A stretch of 64,000 nt of DNA from Callipepla californica brunnescens. Taxonomy: Eukaryota; Chordata; Aves; Galliformes; Odontophoridae. The notes below the pieces were generated by a model. The model was not told the DNA's origin, did no database searches, and worked only from the letters and a program-made list of their open reading frames with translations. Of the stretch, positions 36,657 to 51,000 are shown in pieces. Within the stretch, counting starts at the first letter, position 1, and every line of letters begins with the position of its first letter. Made by a program: the position numbers and the translations under genes. The stretch is from positions 29,555,720 to 29,619,719 of the forward strand of contig JALIRH010000007.1 of the NCBI GenBank assembly GCA_023055505.1. The letters run 5' to 3'.

Positions 36657-39600
36657 GAACACATTGCAGTGTTCTCAAAAATAGGATTGGTCCCCCCCAT
36701 CCTGAGAGGAACAGCTGCTTCTGCAGAGGGAATGGAGACAACATGGTGAGGAACCAGGAGGAGACTCAGGCCTGAGGCAGGGATGGGGCAGCAATTGCTG
36801 TGATGGGGTTGCCTACCCTGAGCAGCCCTGTCCTGGTGATGGCATCAGCCCTTGGCTGTGAACTCGTAAGAAATACGTACTTTTCAGAGATCTACTGTGC
36901 AAGACAATTGCTCATTTCGCCTTTGTCTGAAGCTGCCATCATTTACACCATAATTAGTGAGGAAGTATGGTAAAATAAACCTTTTAAAGACAGCAGGATA
37001 CATGACATATCAAAACATTTTCCTCTCTATTGATAGCATAGAGTTATTTGTGTTTAGTAGTTGGTAAGTTAGGTGAATAATACATTCTGAAAATCAATAT
37101 GCCTAAACATAGGGATTGAAAGCTACATTTAGGCACTTCTCTTGTGCGGAGCAGACACCATCATCTTATTTTTAGGCTTTGAATGTGGATGTCTTGACAG
37201 CACAATATAAAGCACTCAGAGATGGCACCCAAGCAGAAAAGGGGCTGTACGTTGAGTGGTTCTTAGCACTTGAACACTCCATGAGAAGAGTATTTTCTGT
37301 GCAGTGATCTGATACAATTGCTCTTCTAGCTATAGAAGTTATTTCATCCATGATTACAGTAAGGGGCTTGACATAGTCCACATTTCTAATAAATAGATGC
37401 TTTTTTTCAGAGAGCCTTACTCATTACTAATCTTGTTTCACAACATAATTCATATGTAAAGCTCCCGATGTTACTGAATAAATACCCAGGAATAAAACAG
37501 CCTCTATATTCCACACTGTCATTTTGACATTAGTAGTGTTTAGGGGATTGGGGTACAGGCATAATTTCTTAGTAAGTGAGCTCATAAGCTGTCTTTAGTA
37601 AAATACTGTATTGCTGAGCTTTGTGGTTCCAGGATTTTGTTGCAACGAAACTGCCTACATTGAGTAAACTTATTCTTTGCATTAACCACTTTTCTGTTCT
37701 TGATACTATGGTTGATATCTGATATGCAATTTGATGTGATGGCTGATATGTGGCTGAATGAAGGTACTCCAGATGTTTGTTACTACCCATGTTTTGGTAT
37801 ATGTACTCTGAGAAAGTATTCTGGAAGTGGAATGACTAACCTTGGTATTTACTGTCCTTTGAAATGGAAGGGCATGGAGTGCACCCAAATGCTTCTGTTT
37901 TGCCACTTCTCCTGCACCCCCCTGCCCGTGTTTGAGGAGCCCATTTCATCACAGGTCTCCAGTTCTGCCTGAGACATACTGCAATACCTTTGTTTCTTTC
38001 TGTCTTGGCTTCCTGATGGGACTTTGTGCACTGACCTCAGACCCATGCTTCAGTTTGGTCCTTGCTCCTGAATCCTACTATTTGTAAAAGGTCTTTCCTG
38101 GATGGACCTGATTCATTTGCCTTGTATGCTGGTCTCCAGCTGGTTGATGGCTATCAAGATCACCATGCCCCCTCTGTTCAGATTTGGTTGGGCAGTAACC
38201 TGCTGTGATTCCCTCAGCTCTCATGAGTTCATCTTTCCTCTGGATCAGCCTAGATCCTGCTGCATTTTCTGCCTTCTTTGGCTCAGGAAGCTGATCATTA
38301 TATAATGACCTCTTTGAATCTCTTGCCCCAGGTCTCATTGGCGTTAGATGATTTGATAACTCCAAAATAGATGAGAGTCATTTTGCAGTCATTCTTAGGC
38401 TGGCTAGGAACATCTGCCTCATCTAGTGGTATTTGGTGCCTTCTATGGAAAGGCAGATTTGTCCGGGCATGTGACATATTTAAAGAGTGTGAGTCATTAA
38501 TATCTGAAAGGACTTCAGTGCCCTCATGTTGTGTGCTTGACATTGACATAAGCAAAGACGATTTACTGAGCCATATTTGAAACACTCACATCATTGTGCA
38601 CACAGAAGCATTGGAATATCTCAGCAATCACTTCTCATGGCTCAGTTGGTCCCTCTGAGAGTATGGAATAATAACTTATTATCAAGTTCTGTGAGATATG
38701 AATAATGTGCAGTTCTTGCCTGTTCCTGCATAATTTCTTCTGAAATTGTACTGTTATTTCTGCTGCACACTTTAATGCATGGTAAATTAAATATATTTTT
38801 TTTTTTGGAAAAAGATAAACAACTCAAAAACAAACCAAGAGCCTTCAATCAAGCTAACTAAATTGTTTAATAATTTACCTTGATGGAAGAGGCACAGGGG
38901 TGGGAAAATTTAATCCATCAGGGAAAACAGAATCAGCATTAAAGTAGAAATTGTGAAATAATCACCATAGTACCTGAGTGTTAGTTCGAACTCCAAAAAT
39001 TGAAATAGTGTGAAGTTCTAGCTGTCTCCTGGCAGGATAGAGGTCACAGTGTGACTTTTTGTGTCATCCTGTCCTGAACTGCATAATAGGATTTAAGAAA
39101 TAAAATGAGAAAAAGATGGCTGAAGTCCAAATCTGGGGTGCGTGCCTTTGGTGAAGAGAGTATCTCATTCAGAAAACATGACTCCTATGCATGAAAGATT
39201 TAATCCACATCTAGATAGAATTTTAGTGTAGGTTACATAAAAGGCTGTACATTATAGTTTCCTTCCCTGAACAGAACAATCTTTGCATTCATCAGTACAG
39301 GCTTCTTGGCACACAAATGGTGTTCAGGAGCACACAGGGGAAGAGAAAGACAGGCCAGGAGAGAGGTGAAAAATGAGAGGAACTTGGCACTTACACAAAT
39401 GATACCAAAAATGCTGATTTAGGGAGGAAAAATGTAAATCATTTTTAACGTCTTTTGAAGAAAGGTGCCCAAGTTAAAGTTGCCTTGAAGGCATATGACC
39501 CAACCTGACATTGCTTTGGCAGCAGAATATGAAGTGTGTGTATGCAGAGATGAAATGTCCTTTGAAGAGCTACTCTCTGATGAAGGGTGCTCACAAACAG

Positions 39601-42600
39601 TCTTTCTGACAATGACAAGAATACAAGAACTTTTTAAAAATTCATGTATACATTTATTTATTTATATTTGGCTCTGGACAAAGAAAATCAGGTATGATTT
39701 ATAAGTATGAAGCATTTGTCACGTGTTTTATCCTCTCATGCCTTCAAAATCAGATAGATTGACCTGGCACTAATTCTGAGCAGACAACTGTTTGAGAGCC
39801 TAGTATTTTTTTTCCTGAGATGTGAACAGATAATGAGCTATCACTTTGAAATAATACCTACTGTGGGACTGAACCAGCAAAAATTTATCATTTCAGAATT
39901 CTAAGGTGATTGTAAAGTGACACCTTGTCTGAGGAGCTATTCACTATGGGGTCTACCTGTTTCTTAGCCCGGGTCATTCTCATATATACAAGACCACATC
40001 CCATAGAGCCTTTCCTGCCCCTGCTGCTTTAGTTCTCTCTAACCCTGGCCTTTCCTCAAGATATGCAAGAGAAGCCCACATCTGCATGATGACATCAGGC
40101 TTTGCTACTTATCAGGAGCTAGTGTGTCCTTGTAAATTCTGGTACTTTTTGTGCTTTTTTGGTGATACTTTTTTCAGTCTTGCTTTTCCTGCAATAGAGA
40201 TCAATGCATTGTTTTTTAAAGCAGATCTCTGTCTTTATGTAGCTGAACAAGGACTCTGAAGTTTTGCTTTTGTCGTGTCCAATTGCTGTTTTTAAATGTA
40301 GTATTTTACAGTGTTAAATGCTTAAAGGAGTGCTGAACCTAATCACAGTCTGTTACTGGCGCAATGTGGGACCAAAACTAGAAGAAATTTAGCCCCAACC
40401 AAGACTGAGTTGAAAATGTGCCAGCTCAGCTCCCACCTGCAGACATTTTCATTTCTGAATTTTGTGTCCTGCTGCACATGCTCAAGTCTCTGAAGGCTGG
40501 AAAGAAGCTTCTAGAGTTGGATGATTTGATTTTATTCTGCAGTAGCAATTCCAGCCTGAAGAACTTTAGTTTCTCCCAGTGCTCCTTTCTGCAGATTGAA
40601 AGCTTCATGGACTGTCATCACCATCAGCAGCCTTGGGAGCAGGGGAAATAAAAATGAACTCTTCATGGAGGCTAACTGGGTCCTGCTGGGAGAACAGAAT
40701 AATTTCAAGGTAGAGGAGAGAGACCTGCTAGCCATGCCTGGAACTGCACCTGTCCTCTTGCCCAAGTCCTCTGTGGATATCTGCAGAGTTGAAGCCTCAG
40801 GCTTGTGACAGTCATCCTGAAGGGCAAAACTTTGTTTTGTTTTCATCTTACAAGGATTAGAGGTGTTCTTTCATTCAGAAAATTCAATGTTACCAAGTTT
40901 ACCTGTGAGCAAAGATCTCCCTAGAGAGGCTTCAGCCTGCTACTTGCCCATGCATACTTTTATTTTATTTTATTTTTTTGGATCTGTCCTTCACAGATTG
41001 TCTGTGTGCTGCATCCAGGGTACAGCTGACCCTAAGGAGATAGCCTGAAGTCCGTGCATAACTTACCTCTTTATTTAACCTTGTGCTGGCCAGTTACACA
41101 GGGATAAACTGAATCCCTCCTGACTTTTCCTTTCCAGTATGAACATTTTGAAAACCCAAGTGAACTGAGACCTTTCCTCTTTTGCAGAAACCTTAATAAC
41201 ATTTCATAGCCCCTAAATTCTTGGCTCAGAAATGTATTTTATCTCTGAAGACTTTTCTGACTTTAAGTAATGAAGGACCTGTTTCCCCCCAAGCAGAGAA
41301 ATACAGCAGCACTTTCTTTTTTTGGTGGCTATTCATTAAAAACTTGTCTCCTAAAAAAAAGGTTAAGAACTTCTGACATGGTTATATCAACAAGGAACGT
41401 ACTAGAATAATTTTCTTAGTTCTAGGAGGAAGCAATTTATTTATCGGTATCTGTAGAACCTGCTTGGAGATTTAGGGAGACGTTCATTGCTTCATTTCCT
41501 ATTTAACATTATCATTTTAATGTACACAGTATGTGGGCTTGTATTCCATATTTTGCAATGGCTGCAGTGTAAGAATTGTAATATATCATTTTCACAAGCA
41601 ATTTAGCACAGTGCAAGGGAGGAAATGTAGCTGTACTGTCTTAGTAGTTATTTTCTAATAAAATTCTAATAGATTTTGGGTTAATGACACAGAAGATGAC
41701 ATTTATGTCCTATCATTTTTTTGTGTGTGTATGTCTGTAGTGACACAGTGAAGCAAGAAGTTACAAGACCAGATGATAAGCTAATGCACTCCTTGCTCGT
41801 GGACAATAAAGTATCTTTATAAAAAACTGGCTTGCCTTTGACACTTTACTAATGTCTCTCTGTGAGATAGTACCTGGCAGGCCAAAGTTGGTAAAGCTTG
41901 TTAGTCCTTCCTTCAGTAGAGATTGATTTGTGCCTTATATAAAATGGGATCTGCTTTAGCAACCCCACTCTCCCCCATGGCTATGAGACTTTTTAAAGAC
42001 AAAGGCAGGAAAAATAAGCAATCTTTTTTTTTTCCTTGTGCTTAATAAAGGAAGAAGATTAAAAAGTCTCCCTTGTTGATAAGATCTAACCACTTATGTT
42101 CCTGTGTGATGAAAGGTGAATACCTATTTAAGATTTATTTAGCATTTTGTCATCTATAATGAATCTAAAGGGCACAACAATTTGTCTTAACATTCTGTAA
42201 TGCAATGAAGCTCATTTTAACAAATAACTGTATAAATAACATATTTACCAAGTCTTTCGGTTGACTGATCATGTACTTGAGCTGTAAAACATTTCTAATT
42301 GATAACAGGATGAAGATAAAGCAGCAGAATGGATTATTTTTGTATAGAAGAGTCAAAAAAGGAAGTAAGGTACATGTGGCTCTGTGTTCATGCTTCTGTA
42401 AACTTGCTGTGCTTTTGTACAGGGTCTTAATGAACAATAAAATGACAATAAACAATACACAGTTTGAAGCTGAAGGTGTACAAGTTCTTTACAACTTAAC
42501 TGAAGCAAGCAACATAAAATCTCTCTGAAATGTTATGTTACTCTCTTTGTTACAGACGTAGAAAGAGTTATCGTTCTGAAACCCTGATCTGTTTTCTTTA

Positions 42601-45600
42601 CAAATATACTGCTGTTCTCAGTTTGTACAAAGGCTGATAATCTCTGTGCAACAGGAGTAAAAGAATATTATGGGTGAATTCAGTGCTTATAGGATTATGC
42701 AACCAATGAAAAAAGTTGTGAGACCTTAGTGTTGTCACCCACAACTTTCTTTTTAGTTTTCAGGGTCTGAATTTGAGCCCTTCTCTTGTGCCATGACAAT
42801 ACAATGAATGCAGTCATTGGTCAGTCTGTCTGTTTTTGTGAGTCACTCCGTTCATTTCTGGACAACTGAGAAGAAGCAAGTCAATAAGAACATGAAATTA
42901 GAGGCCAAAAGCATGGCCAGCTGAAGGATTAGTCAAGCTTCCCATACAAGTGTATTGGAGGATCTCTGTTCTGAGCCATATCTACCTATGAAATAAGTGC
43001 ATGAACAGAAGAGCTGTATTTTAGTTACTGATGCAGAGAATATGATTTCTTCAGTAGTTCAGTTTGGCTGCACTGGTGTCTAGGAGGAAGGAGCACAGGC
43101 ACCAGGCTATGATATTTAGCTTTTCCCTTCCAGAAGAAGCCCTAGGAGATTGAAAAAAAGGCACCCTTCATAGGTCAGTGAGTTTTCTTGCATAAAACAG
43201 GTCAGTGTATTCCTATCTTGCTTAAGAAATCTGAAGAATATCCAGTACTATCACATAACATCCACTGGTTTTAGACAAGGCCTACATATTTTGTTTAATA
43301 CTGAAATAAAGCAACAAAATCTGTGCTGATTCCTGAAGATGGTACTTATGAAATATTATCTGCTCCCTTTTAGGCCTCTTTCTGAAGATGTAAGAAATCA
43401 GATCCATTACTGTTTCTCTCAACTATGCTCTCAGACTGTAAAGAATCCGGACAAGAAACTCACATGTAGATCTCTTGTTACTGGGACGTAACATTAAGTG
43501 TTTACAATACAGGCTCTATCTAGAAAGGTCATTTTTTAATAACTTCCCTGAATGTGAATGTGAATTCCTTTAGAATTTCCAAGAAAACATTCTTAGATGT
43601 AAAATAGATAAGGAGGAGCTAGAGCCATAGTGCTGTGACAGGGGGAGTCTTTATGGTAGGACTCAGTGCGTTTCCTCTACATGTCTTTTCTTTTCCTGCA
43701 CTTGCTCTCTTAGATTATTCACACAGATGTGTTGGAAAGCACAGCTTGAATGCATTAACCAGAACCTCTTCACTCAACGTGTTAAAAAGTCTATGTTCTC
43801 TAAAGCTTGTCACAGGTCTTTGGCTGCATCTGTGCAAGATTTTTTTTAAAGGAAAATAATACAGTCAGTGTCCAGCTGAATAATTGCTCAGATTTTTGTC
43901 ATAAGATATGTTGAAAGCTTTTAAGATGTTTAAAGGAAATAATTAGAATTCAGAGTGTATATTAAATTATCAACTATCTAATAAGTGTGCTACTTCCCAG
44001 CTGGGATCCTCCTGGTACATTCATTCATCTTCAACCAGTGTAATTAAAGACGAAAGGTGCAACACTGATGATTCTTCTCTAGAGATCTCATCAGTTTAAT
44101 TCTAGAACTATCAGTGGAAAAGAAATATCATATAAATTGTTCCGACTTAATTGGACACCTGCTGGAGGTCAAGCAAAACAACCAAGGTCTACTGAAATAG
44201 GGACTGACTTCTGTAATTTAATAATTTGGTAGGAGAAAATTTGGCAAGGCCATGCAATCTTTGTTTCACGCCTGTTAAAACTAAATCAGATCTGGCTAAC
44301 AAAAAACAAAACAAACAAAAACAAAAACAAAAAAAACCCAACTAAAACAAAAAACAAACAACAAAAGAAGTGGAAAACGTCAAAAGCAAGCAGGAATATG
44401 CTTAAAATCTACCCAGATGTAGAGATAGCTTTCTGCACTGAGCAAGTAAATGAAAATCTACCATGCTAGGGTAGCATTAAATGGCTTCCTAATGATGCAA
44501 CAAGGGCGTGCAGAATTACTCCTGGTGTAACAAAACTTCCTTAAAACCTCCTGGTCAAAAAGTATGTCATAGCTATTGAGTGAATGAAGATTTTTTTTTT
44601 TCAATTGTTATTTTAAAGCATATCAGTGTGTTTTGATGTAGTAAAAAGAAAAGAGGACAACTCCCTTTAAAAACAATTTTTCATCTGGTGCAGATTTTTC
44701 TTGGTGATGTCACCAGACCCCCTCGTTCTGGTTATAGCTGTTATTTAAATCAGCGTTTCCATAAATGTATATGACTGCCCTGAGGGTGTCTGTATTTGTT
44801 ACCAAAGGTGTCTCAAGAATCTTGGAGCAACCTCCCAGTCTAATAAAGAGTGCTACAATTACAGCCGAAAGAGCTGTGTTGCCAGGCCAGTACTAAAGGT
44901 TCAAAAATTGTGAGTCAGGGCCCCATAACTTGAGACTGACTCCAAATGTAAATACTTTTTTTGAAGAGTATTTATTATGCTTTGGACTTGCTTTTAATTA
45001 TTGAACTCTCTCTGCCTCTTGTGTATTCATGTTGCATGTATGTGTGCTGCTCTCATTCTTGTATTGTGTCTTCTACTCTTCTCCAAGGCCTGAAAGAGAA
45101 AAGAAAAAGAAAGGGAGGAAACATTCTCATGTGAGAAGAAGAGATGAGGCAGTATCTTGAGTTTCCAGCCTCTTTTTGCTGCTTTCTCTCTTTCACACTC
45201 AGGTAAGAAGTTTACGTCCCTGGCCTTCCTTATCCTAGAAATAGAAAAGAACGTGGTGAATGCAGCAAGCTCTGAATTAGGAGCACAGGCTCTGTATTCA
45301 TCTGAAGACAAAGCCAGGACCTTCCTTGTACTGTCTAAAGGACAAAGCTAAGATTTGGTGATAACGGTTTGAGCTAATGTAATGTAAGACACAGTACGCG
45401 TTCCTTTCATTCTGTTACTGATGCATTCAAGTAATGAATATGTAAGTATTGCTCAGCTTCTGTACTGACGGTTACAATTTGTGTCTGATTCTTTAAGACA
45501 AACCAAAATAGGCGATCCTCTGCTTGGATGAACAGTTGCAAGAATTAAATTCTGCTCTTACGGTTTCTACAGCTTATATTATCTCTGGAATTTCAATTAG

Positions 45601-46499
45601 TGATTTATCACTGACAACTGTTATATCTTGCGAGGCAATTTGAAAGTTTTGCATCAAAAATGGTTGCGTTTCAGCTTCATACAACATAGGAGCTGCTGAC
45701 TGTGGATGGAAACTCTCTATTTTGGAAAAAAATGTTAGAAACTTTGTAAGTGTTGTTTTAGATCCACATAAAAATATTTTCATACTAAACCTTTTTCTTC
45801 AACCTCTGAATCATGTTGCTTCTTCAAAATCCAATCCTCTTTCAATAATCTATCCTTCAATAATCTATCCTTCTATCAGCTGACTCAAAGTCCCTGAACA
45901 CTTTGCTCCTTTGTGATGCTAGTGACTATGCTGGAGATATGGTCTGTAGGTAAACTAATGTGAGAAGCTAAGTTTAACAAAGCATTAAGTATGTCTGTTA
46001 CTTGATTTTTTCACTTCGGTTTGACTTCTTTTCTCACTAATTAATATTCACTGACAGTATACTCTCCATACTTGTTGTCTTGGCCAACTACCATAAACAC
46101 ATATCTCCATTATCACTAACTGTACCTTATCCACATTGCACTTGGGCAGAGAAGTTCTCAGGTATGTCCCTGTCATTTTTAGCACTATATTTTAAAGCTG
46201 GAGAATGTGGATATGCAAACAGCATGGTCCTTTGCAAAGTCCTTTGGAATAATGCAAAAATAATAACAGGATGGGGGTTCTTTTAATGTTATCTAAACCA
46301 CAGGCAAGCCATATTTTTTTGTTATTTACGCTTCATCCGTAGTCAATGGACAGGAAAACAGTCATCAAAATAACTTTTAGGACTCATTTTGTCCTAACAG
46401 GGAAATCTAAGATAACTAGGTGAAATTATTCTCTGCAGGTGACCACAGACTTTCTCTTGCATCTAGAGAAGCTGTGCTGACTAGTTTAGAGAGCTTGAA
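36657..46499. other. Long stretch of unique noncoding sequence
   Basis: About 9.8 kb without a recognised gene or mobile element. Slightly GC-richer patches occur at 36690-36870, 37900-38330 and 40420-40840, each with several short open frames of no known family. An A/C-rich low-complexity stretch lies at 44301-44367, and near-tandem copies of an ATCTATCC-containing unit at about 45840-45872. The minus-strand frame at 45574-45783 looks protein-like but is unidentified. Confidence 0.45.
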
Positions 46500-47520
46500 T
46501 TTAGAAATGTTTCAGGCCTTCTCTGTCTCCTTCTTCTATACTAAACAAATCCCCAATGAATTTAATGGTTCACCAGGACTGAAATCTCCATTTCATGTCC
46601 AAGACTGCCACTGTGCTCCATGGTCTTCAAATTGATATGGGTATGGTGTTATTGTGTTGCAAAAGAAAGGTTGTTTTCTTTTTGTCCTAACTCTGGAAGT
46701 TTGAATCTTCATCTTACTCAGCATTGTGTTATAGTGATCAGAGATGATGATTTGTCTGGGTTCCAGAAAATCCAGAAGGCTCTCCCTTTTCCAATCCCAA
46801 AAGGCAGTGGACAGCACCTTACCTACTTAGGGCTGCATTGTGAATTTTTTCTTCAGTGGAAAACTCATGTCTCTACTCCATGCATTAACATTTGATCTCG
46901 AGCTCATTGTGTTGGCACCACATCTCTTCAATGGTATTGATACAGTAAAGGAAACTGTCACCTTCAGCCTCATATTGGATCAATAGGTCCTGAAATACTT
47001 GCATAAGGTGTTCTTTCTGTTCCAGTGTCAACATTTGTGGGACCTACCTAACACAAACTTTGCAATATTCCAACACTACCTCCATAGCTTCCAATGTATT
47101 GAAGCTGACATTTTGCTCCTTATGAAGTTCACTGGTTGTAATCTGCTGATTTGCATGGATGAGTTGATCAAGACATTCTTCATTTCATGGCGTGGCAATT
47201 GTGTATGGCCATCCAGAATGTGGCTTGTCTTTCACATTGTTGTCAGCAGTGCTGGAATACACCACTCACTGCCTCACTGTGCTCACATCCACTGTTTGAT
47301 CTCCATAAATATTCAGCAAGCATCACTGAATGTCAAGGGTTACCATTTTTTCCATGTGGAGTAATTCTGTGCCATACCTTTGCTTCCATCCTCTGCTACC
47401 ATCTGTCACATGGCCACAAAATGTAACAATATTGATGGGAAAATTCAGCCTTTGCTGCTATGCCAGCAATATCTGCCCCTGATGTAGTGGGCCAACAGAG
47501 TAATAGAAGGCATTATTTTT
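46500..47520 (-). mobile_element. Mariner DNA transposon with decayed transposase (copy 2, Galluhop-like)
   Basis: Read on the minus strand from about 47340 to 46500, this encodes remnants of most of a mariner transposase. First is a linker with DNNVKDKPHSGWP. Next is the second DNA-binding part (QITTSELHKEQNVSFNTLE) and then VPQMLTLEQKEHLMQVFQDL. A catalytic-domain stretch with FWDWKRESLLDFLEP follows, around 46800, and a DLFSIEEGD...LKHF end near 46520. Several stops and frame changes are present. The first catalytic acidic motif (GDE-type) reads IEE and the HDNARPH-type motif is lost, so the enzyme is dead. The start-proximal terminal repeat reads GGCATTATTTTT at 47509-47520 and is interrupted by an LTR; its outer part resumes at 48064. 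The left boundary (about 46500) is uncertain and the transposase C-terminus with its terminal repeat is not found. Confidence 0.87.
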
Positions 47521-48068
47521 TGTCAGCAATTTAGGGGTTGGTTGAGCCCAGTTCCATGACAAATGGGGTGGGGGGACCTATGGGCCCATACCCTGGGAAA
47601 GGGAAAAGAGAGATGGGCCTAAAAATAAAACGGCAGCAATTATCTGAGGAGGAAAGCTAATTTACTGAAACAGGAAATCAGAATGCAAAATAACACAATA
47701 TAATACAATAATACAATAACAAGCTAATAAATAAAATAAAATGAGAGAGTGTGTCCAAAATCCAAAGGCCTTACACTAACACTGAAGGAAAGGCAACTAG
47801 GGAGCACCTGCTGCTGGGATGATCCGAAAAGGAAGAAGAAGCACGTGTCTGGTCAAAAGTGAACAGCTTTTTTATCTTTCCCTCTGAGAGGAAGTGAAAA
47901 AATGCAAAGGAATGCAAAGTCCTCTGGGGTGCTTAGTTCTTTTCTTCTGAGGCAGGTATACCTGGGACTATTGATGATCCATGGGAGTATTAACTCTTGA
48001 AATCCAAGTGCACTACATGATGCAATGTAAAATACCGATAACAAAAATCATAAAAACCTGACATTTTT
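47516..48068 (-). mobile_element. Solo LTR of the same ERV family (copy B), inserted in the mariner end, with TSD
   Basis: The LTR spans 47521-48063 (543 bp). Perfect TGTCA...TGACA termini are bounded by TTTTT at 47516-47520 and 48064-48068. Its complement aligns along its whole length with the LTR at 9709-10269. Shared blocks include TATGATTTTTGTTAT, CAGAGGGAAAGATAAAA, TTATTAGCTT, ATATTGTGTTATTTTGCATTC, TTTTTAGGCCCATCTC and TCATGGAACTGGGC. The position of the AATAAA signal in copy A reads AGTAAA here. No internal retroviral sequence is present. The target is the terminal inverted repeat of the neighbouring mariner. Confidence 0.9.
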
Positions 48069-48083
48069 GGAGTAACCAAAATG
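48064..48083 (-). mobile_element. Outer tip of the mariner terminal repeat, beyond the LTR
   Basis: TTTTTGGAGTAACC continues the mariner end interrupted at 47520. It matches TTTTGGAGCAGTCC at the corresponding end of the mariner at 52042-52569. The last few bases are diverged and no clear TA target remains. Confidence 0.75.
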
Positions 48084-51000
48084 TTTTTTCCTTGTTCATG
48101 ATGCAACCGATGAGTATAAGCAGTATGTTCTTATTGTGTGGGTAAAAAAGTAGCCTCCTGCAGGGATAAAACACAGTTCCCTCAAGTTCAGTCAGCCATA
48201 ATGCCTCAAGAGGTGAACCATATTCTGCTACAAATAATTTTGTTCTTTTTCCTTAATAAACACAGTCAGAGTTCAAGAACTATATTTTAAGAGTAGTGGA
48301 ACAGATGTATCTAACCCTTAATAGCTCATGACCCGTGATTAAAGTTTTTCTGCTGAATTTCCTCAGTTATAATATTTTTGACTTCTGTTAAGGAAGGTGA
48401 ATTTGTTCTTGAGAGAACAAAGTTCTTCCCTCCAGACCTCAGACATTTTTCTAGAAATCTCCTACCTCGGGGATAGATATTTCTGTGTCACAGTGTACAA
48501 TGTCAGCTCAGTTCTCCAGACCTATAGAGTTATTGTACTGGTCAATACAGTGAAATGTATACAAGCCTTATCACATTTATTATCCATGAGTAATCTTTTA
48601 ATGAAGAATATGATTAATTTTTCTCATCCAGAAATGCTTAGTGGCCAGTTCTTCCACTGAAATGTATACGATATCAAGTAAAAACAGCATTTTAGTCAGC
48701 TATTAAAAATGAAGTTGCTGTAATTTTAAAGTCAGCTAATAAATGTACTGCTCCTACCTAAAGTACTACTTGGCTAAGAGCTGGGACTAAACGATTTTTA
48801 AAGGAGTTTGGTTGGTGGTCTCAGGGGAAATAAGGTAGTTTGTATGAAAACATATTAATTATGGAGCTTTCTTTTGTAATGATGCATGCCCTTTTTAGAG
48901 TGCAATATATTGATGTAGCAACTTCTCCAACTTAAATAATCTAACAAACCTTTCTAGTTTTGTCTCATCTATCTTGATTGTTGGCTACATTTATTACAGA
49001 ATGAAAATAAGGTTTTAGATTTTTAATTATTAGCTATAACAGATTTCAGAGTAGCTCAATGAATAAATTTCTTTGTAAGAAGTGTACAGCTACAGCAGGT
49101 TTTTTTTTCTGAATGGGACATTTGTCTTTCTCCAAGATCAATATTACTTTCCTCTTCACTGTGTCATATTTTGTTTTCAAGTGAACAGAAAACTTCTTTG
49201 TGAAAAAGTTTTTACTCTTCTGAAATTATTTTTAGTTAGTTTTAGAATGTTCCTGTTGTGATCTTCTTTGAAGTGAATCAATATTTTAGCACTCTTCATT
49301 AATGTAAAAGCACAATGTTTAATGCAGAAGTAAATGCTGTATCTTTCTCCCAAATGTGTGCAACATACCTTGCTATCTGGTGCAGAAGTTCCAGCATTTT
49401 TTTTCCTGCAGAAAGCAAGAAAAAGCTAGAGCTGTTTCCAGATTATGAGGACAAAATTGGTCCTGACGGTTCCTGTGCTGGAGAAAGCTGACCACATGCT
49501 ATCATGGTACAGCACAGAAAAAACTGAAATTCAAATGGAAGGACAGACTGTCAGAATTCAACTTGGGCACGGTGTGTGTGGCTAGTGACAGACACAGCCT
49601 GCTGGTCTCTGTATAGCAGAGTTCAGCAAGGCAAAGAACTGAAGTGAAAGTGGCAAAGCCAGTCTCCTCTACTGAACACAAAAGGGCACTAGCATGTAAA
49701 AGCTTCAGTTTACTGCAACATAGCTTAAACACATCACCTTTGAAACAGAGATAATTCAAAGCTGTTACAGAGGAACAAAAATGAAAAGCTTTGGAAATGT
49801 TTTTTTTTTCCTTTTAACCTTTGCTCCTTGAAGGACAGGTCTTCTCCTCCATCTCTGCTCTCACTCATGCCTTCTCTTGTCACAGCAAGCTCTGTATGAA
49901 AAGCCTGGCCTTTCGTCTGCCCTCATTGTGTGGCTGCCTTCTGCTCCTTGAGATCTCTTTTTGACTCCCTGAGGTCTAGGCTGTCCCAGCTGAATGTGAT
50001 TGGGGCAGTCTCCTACTCCTGCCAGAGAGCTTTGTTCAACACAGCAAGCACCACCTCACACAAATCCCACTGACAGCCTTCCCCTCTGGCTTCTTAATAA
50101 ACAGAGCATTAAACACAGCAGTCGGTAAGCTGTGGACAAACAGATAAAACAGGAACCAGTTTCTCTGTCTTATGTATCAGATGTTGCAGTAGGGATTAAA
50201 GGATGTGTTCTGGTAATCCTGTTTCTTCAAGCTACTCACTAAAGTAAGATTTCCTTTTTGTGAGGGGAACACATTTGAAAGAGGATGTTAGTTTACAAAT
50301 ATCTCTATTCTCAGTGTCCTCCTGTATCTTTGTAACTGATTAAATCTCTACATAGGTAAGACTATATTAGGCAGCCATTCAAAATACTTTTAATGATCTT
50401 TGATGCTAGGTAGAAGGGTCTTTTGTGATGGCATTTGTCAGATTCGTCACAGAAACTGTACAATATTACTTTCAGCTAAAATAAAGTTACTATTAGTGCA
50501 TATATCTGACTACCATGTATGAAAGTGAGAGATATAAGAATTAAGAGTACGTCCATTACTGATTAGACAAAAGAGTTTTGGCTGAGGTCAGACGATCAGA
50601 TTCTTAAGGTATCTGAACTTTGCAATGTGGTGTCTTGAGAATGAAGTGGAACAGATCTGAAGATGCTTCTTTTATTAATCTCATTTTTAATTTTGGGAGA
50701 TGGATGATAAGAAATGTGGGCTTCATAAGATAGTTGTGCTAATCTGTCAGCAGTGGTAGATCCTGTGCCCTTGTTTCCCAACTGCACTTTGTCTCTGTGT
50801 TCCTGTCTGTTTTCTTCTGCTGAAGTTTGCTGTGAAGTTAATCTGACCTCGTGATGAGACACTTTGGTTTATTCAGTGAGGAGAAAATTATCTTGCTTTT
50901 TTGGCTGCTGAACGAGATGAACTGAGTCATCAAACTGTTGGAGCAAGCACAAAGGAAGTTCTAAATACACACAGCTGTGAGTGAGGAAAATGAGAAAGAA

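Noticed and set aside
37849..38365. GC-richer stretch with several short frames, considered as a retroposed gene or unknown repeat
   Set aside because: Frames are short and in conflicting phases, and no known family was recognised.
45574..45783. Minus-strand 69-codon frame that looks protein-like
   Set aside because: No family could be named, and no donor or acceptor pair supports an exon.
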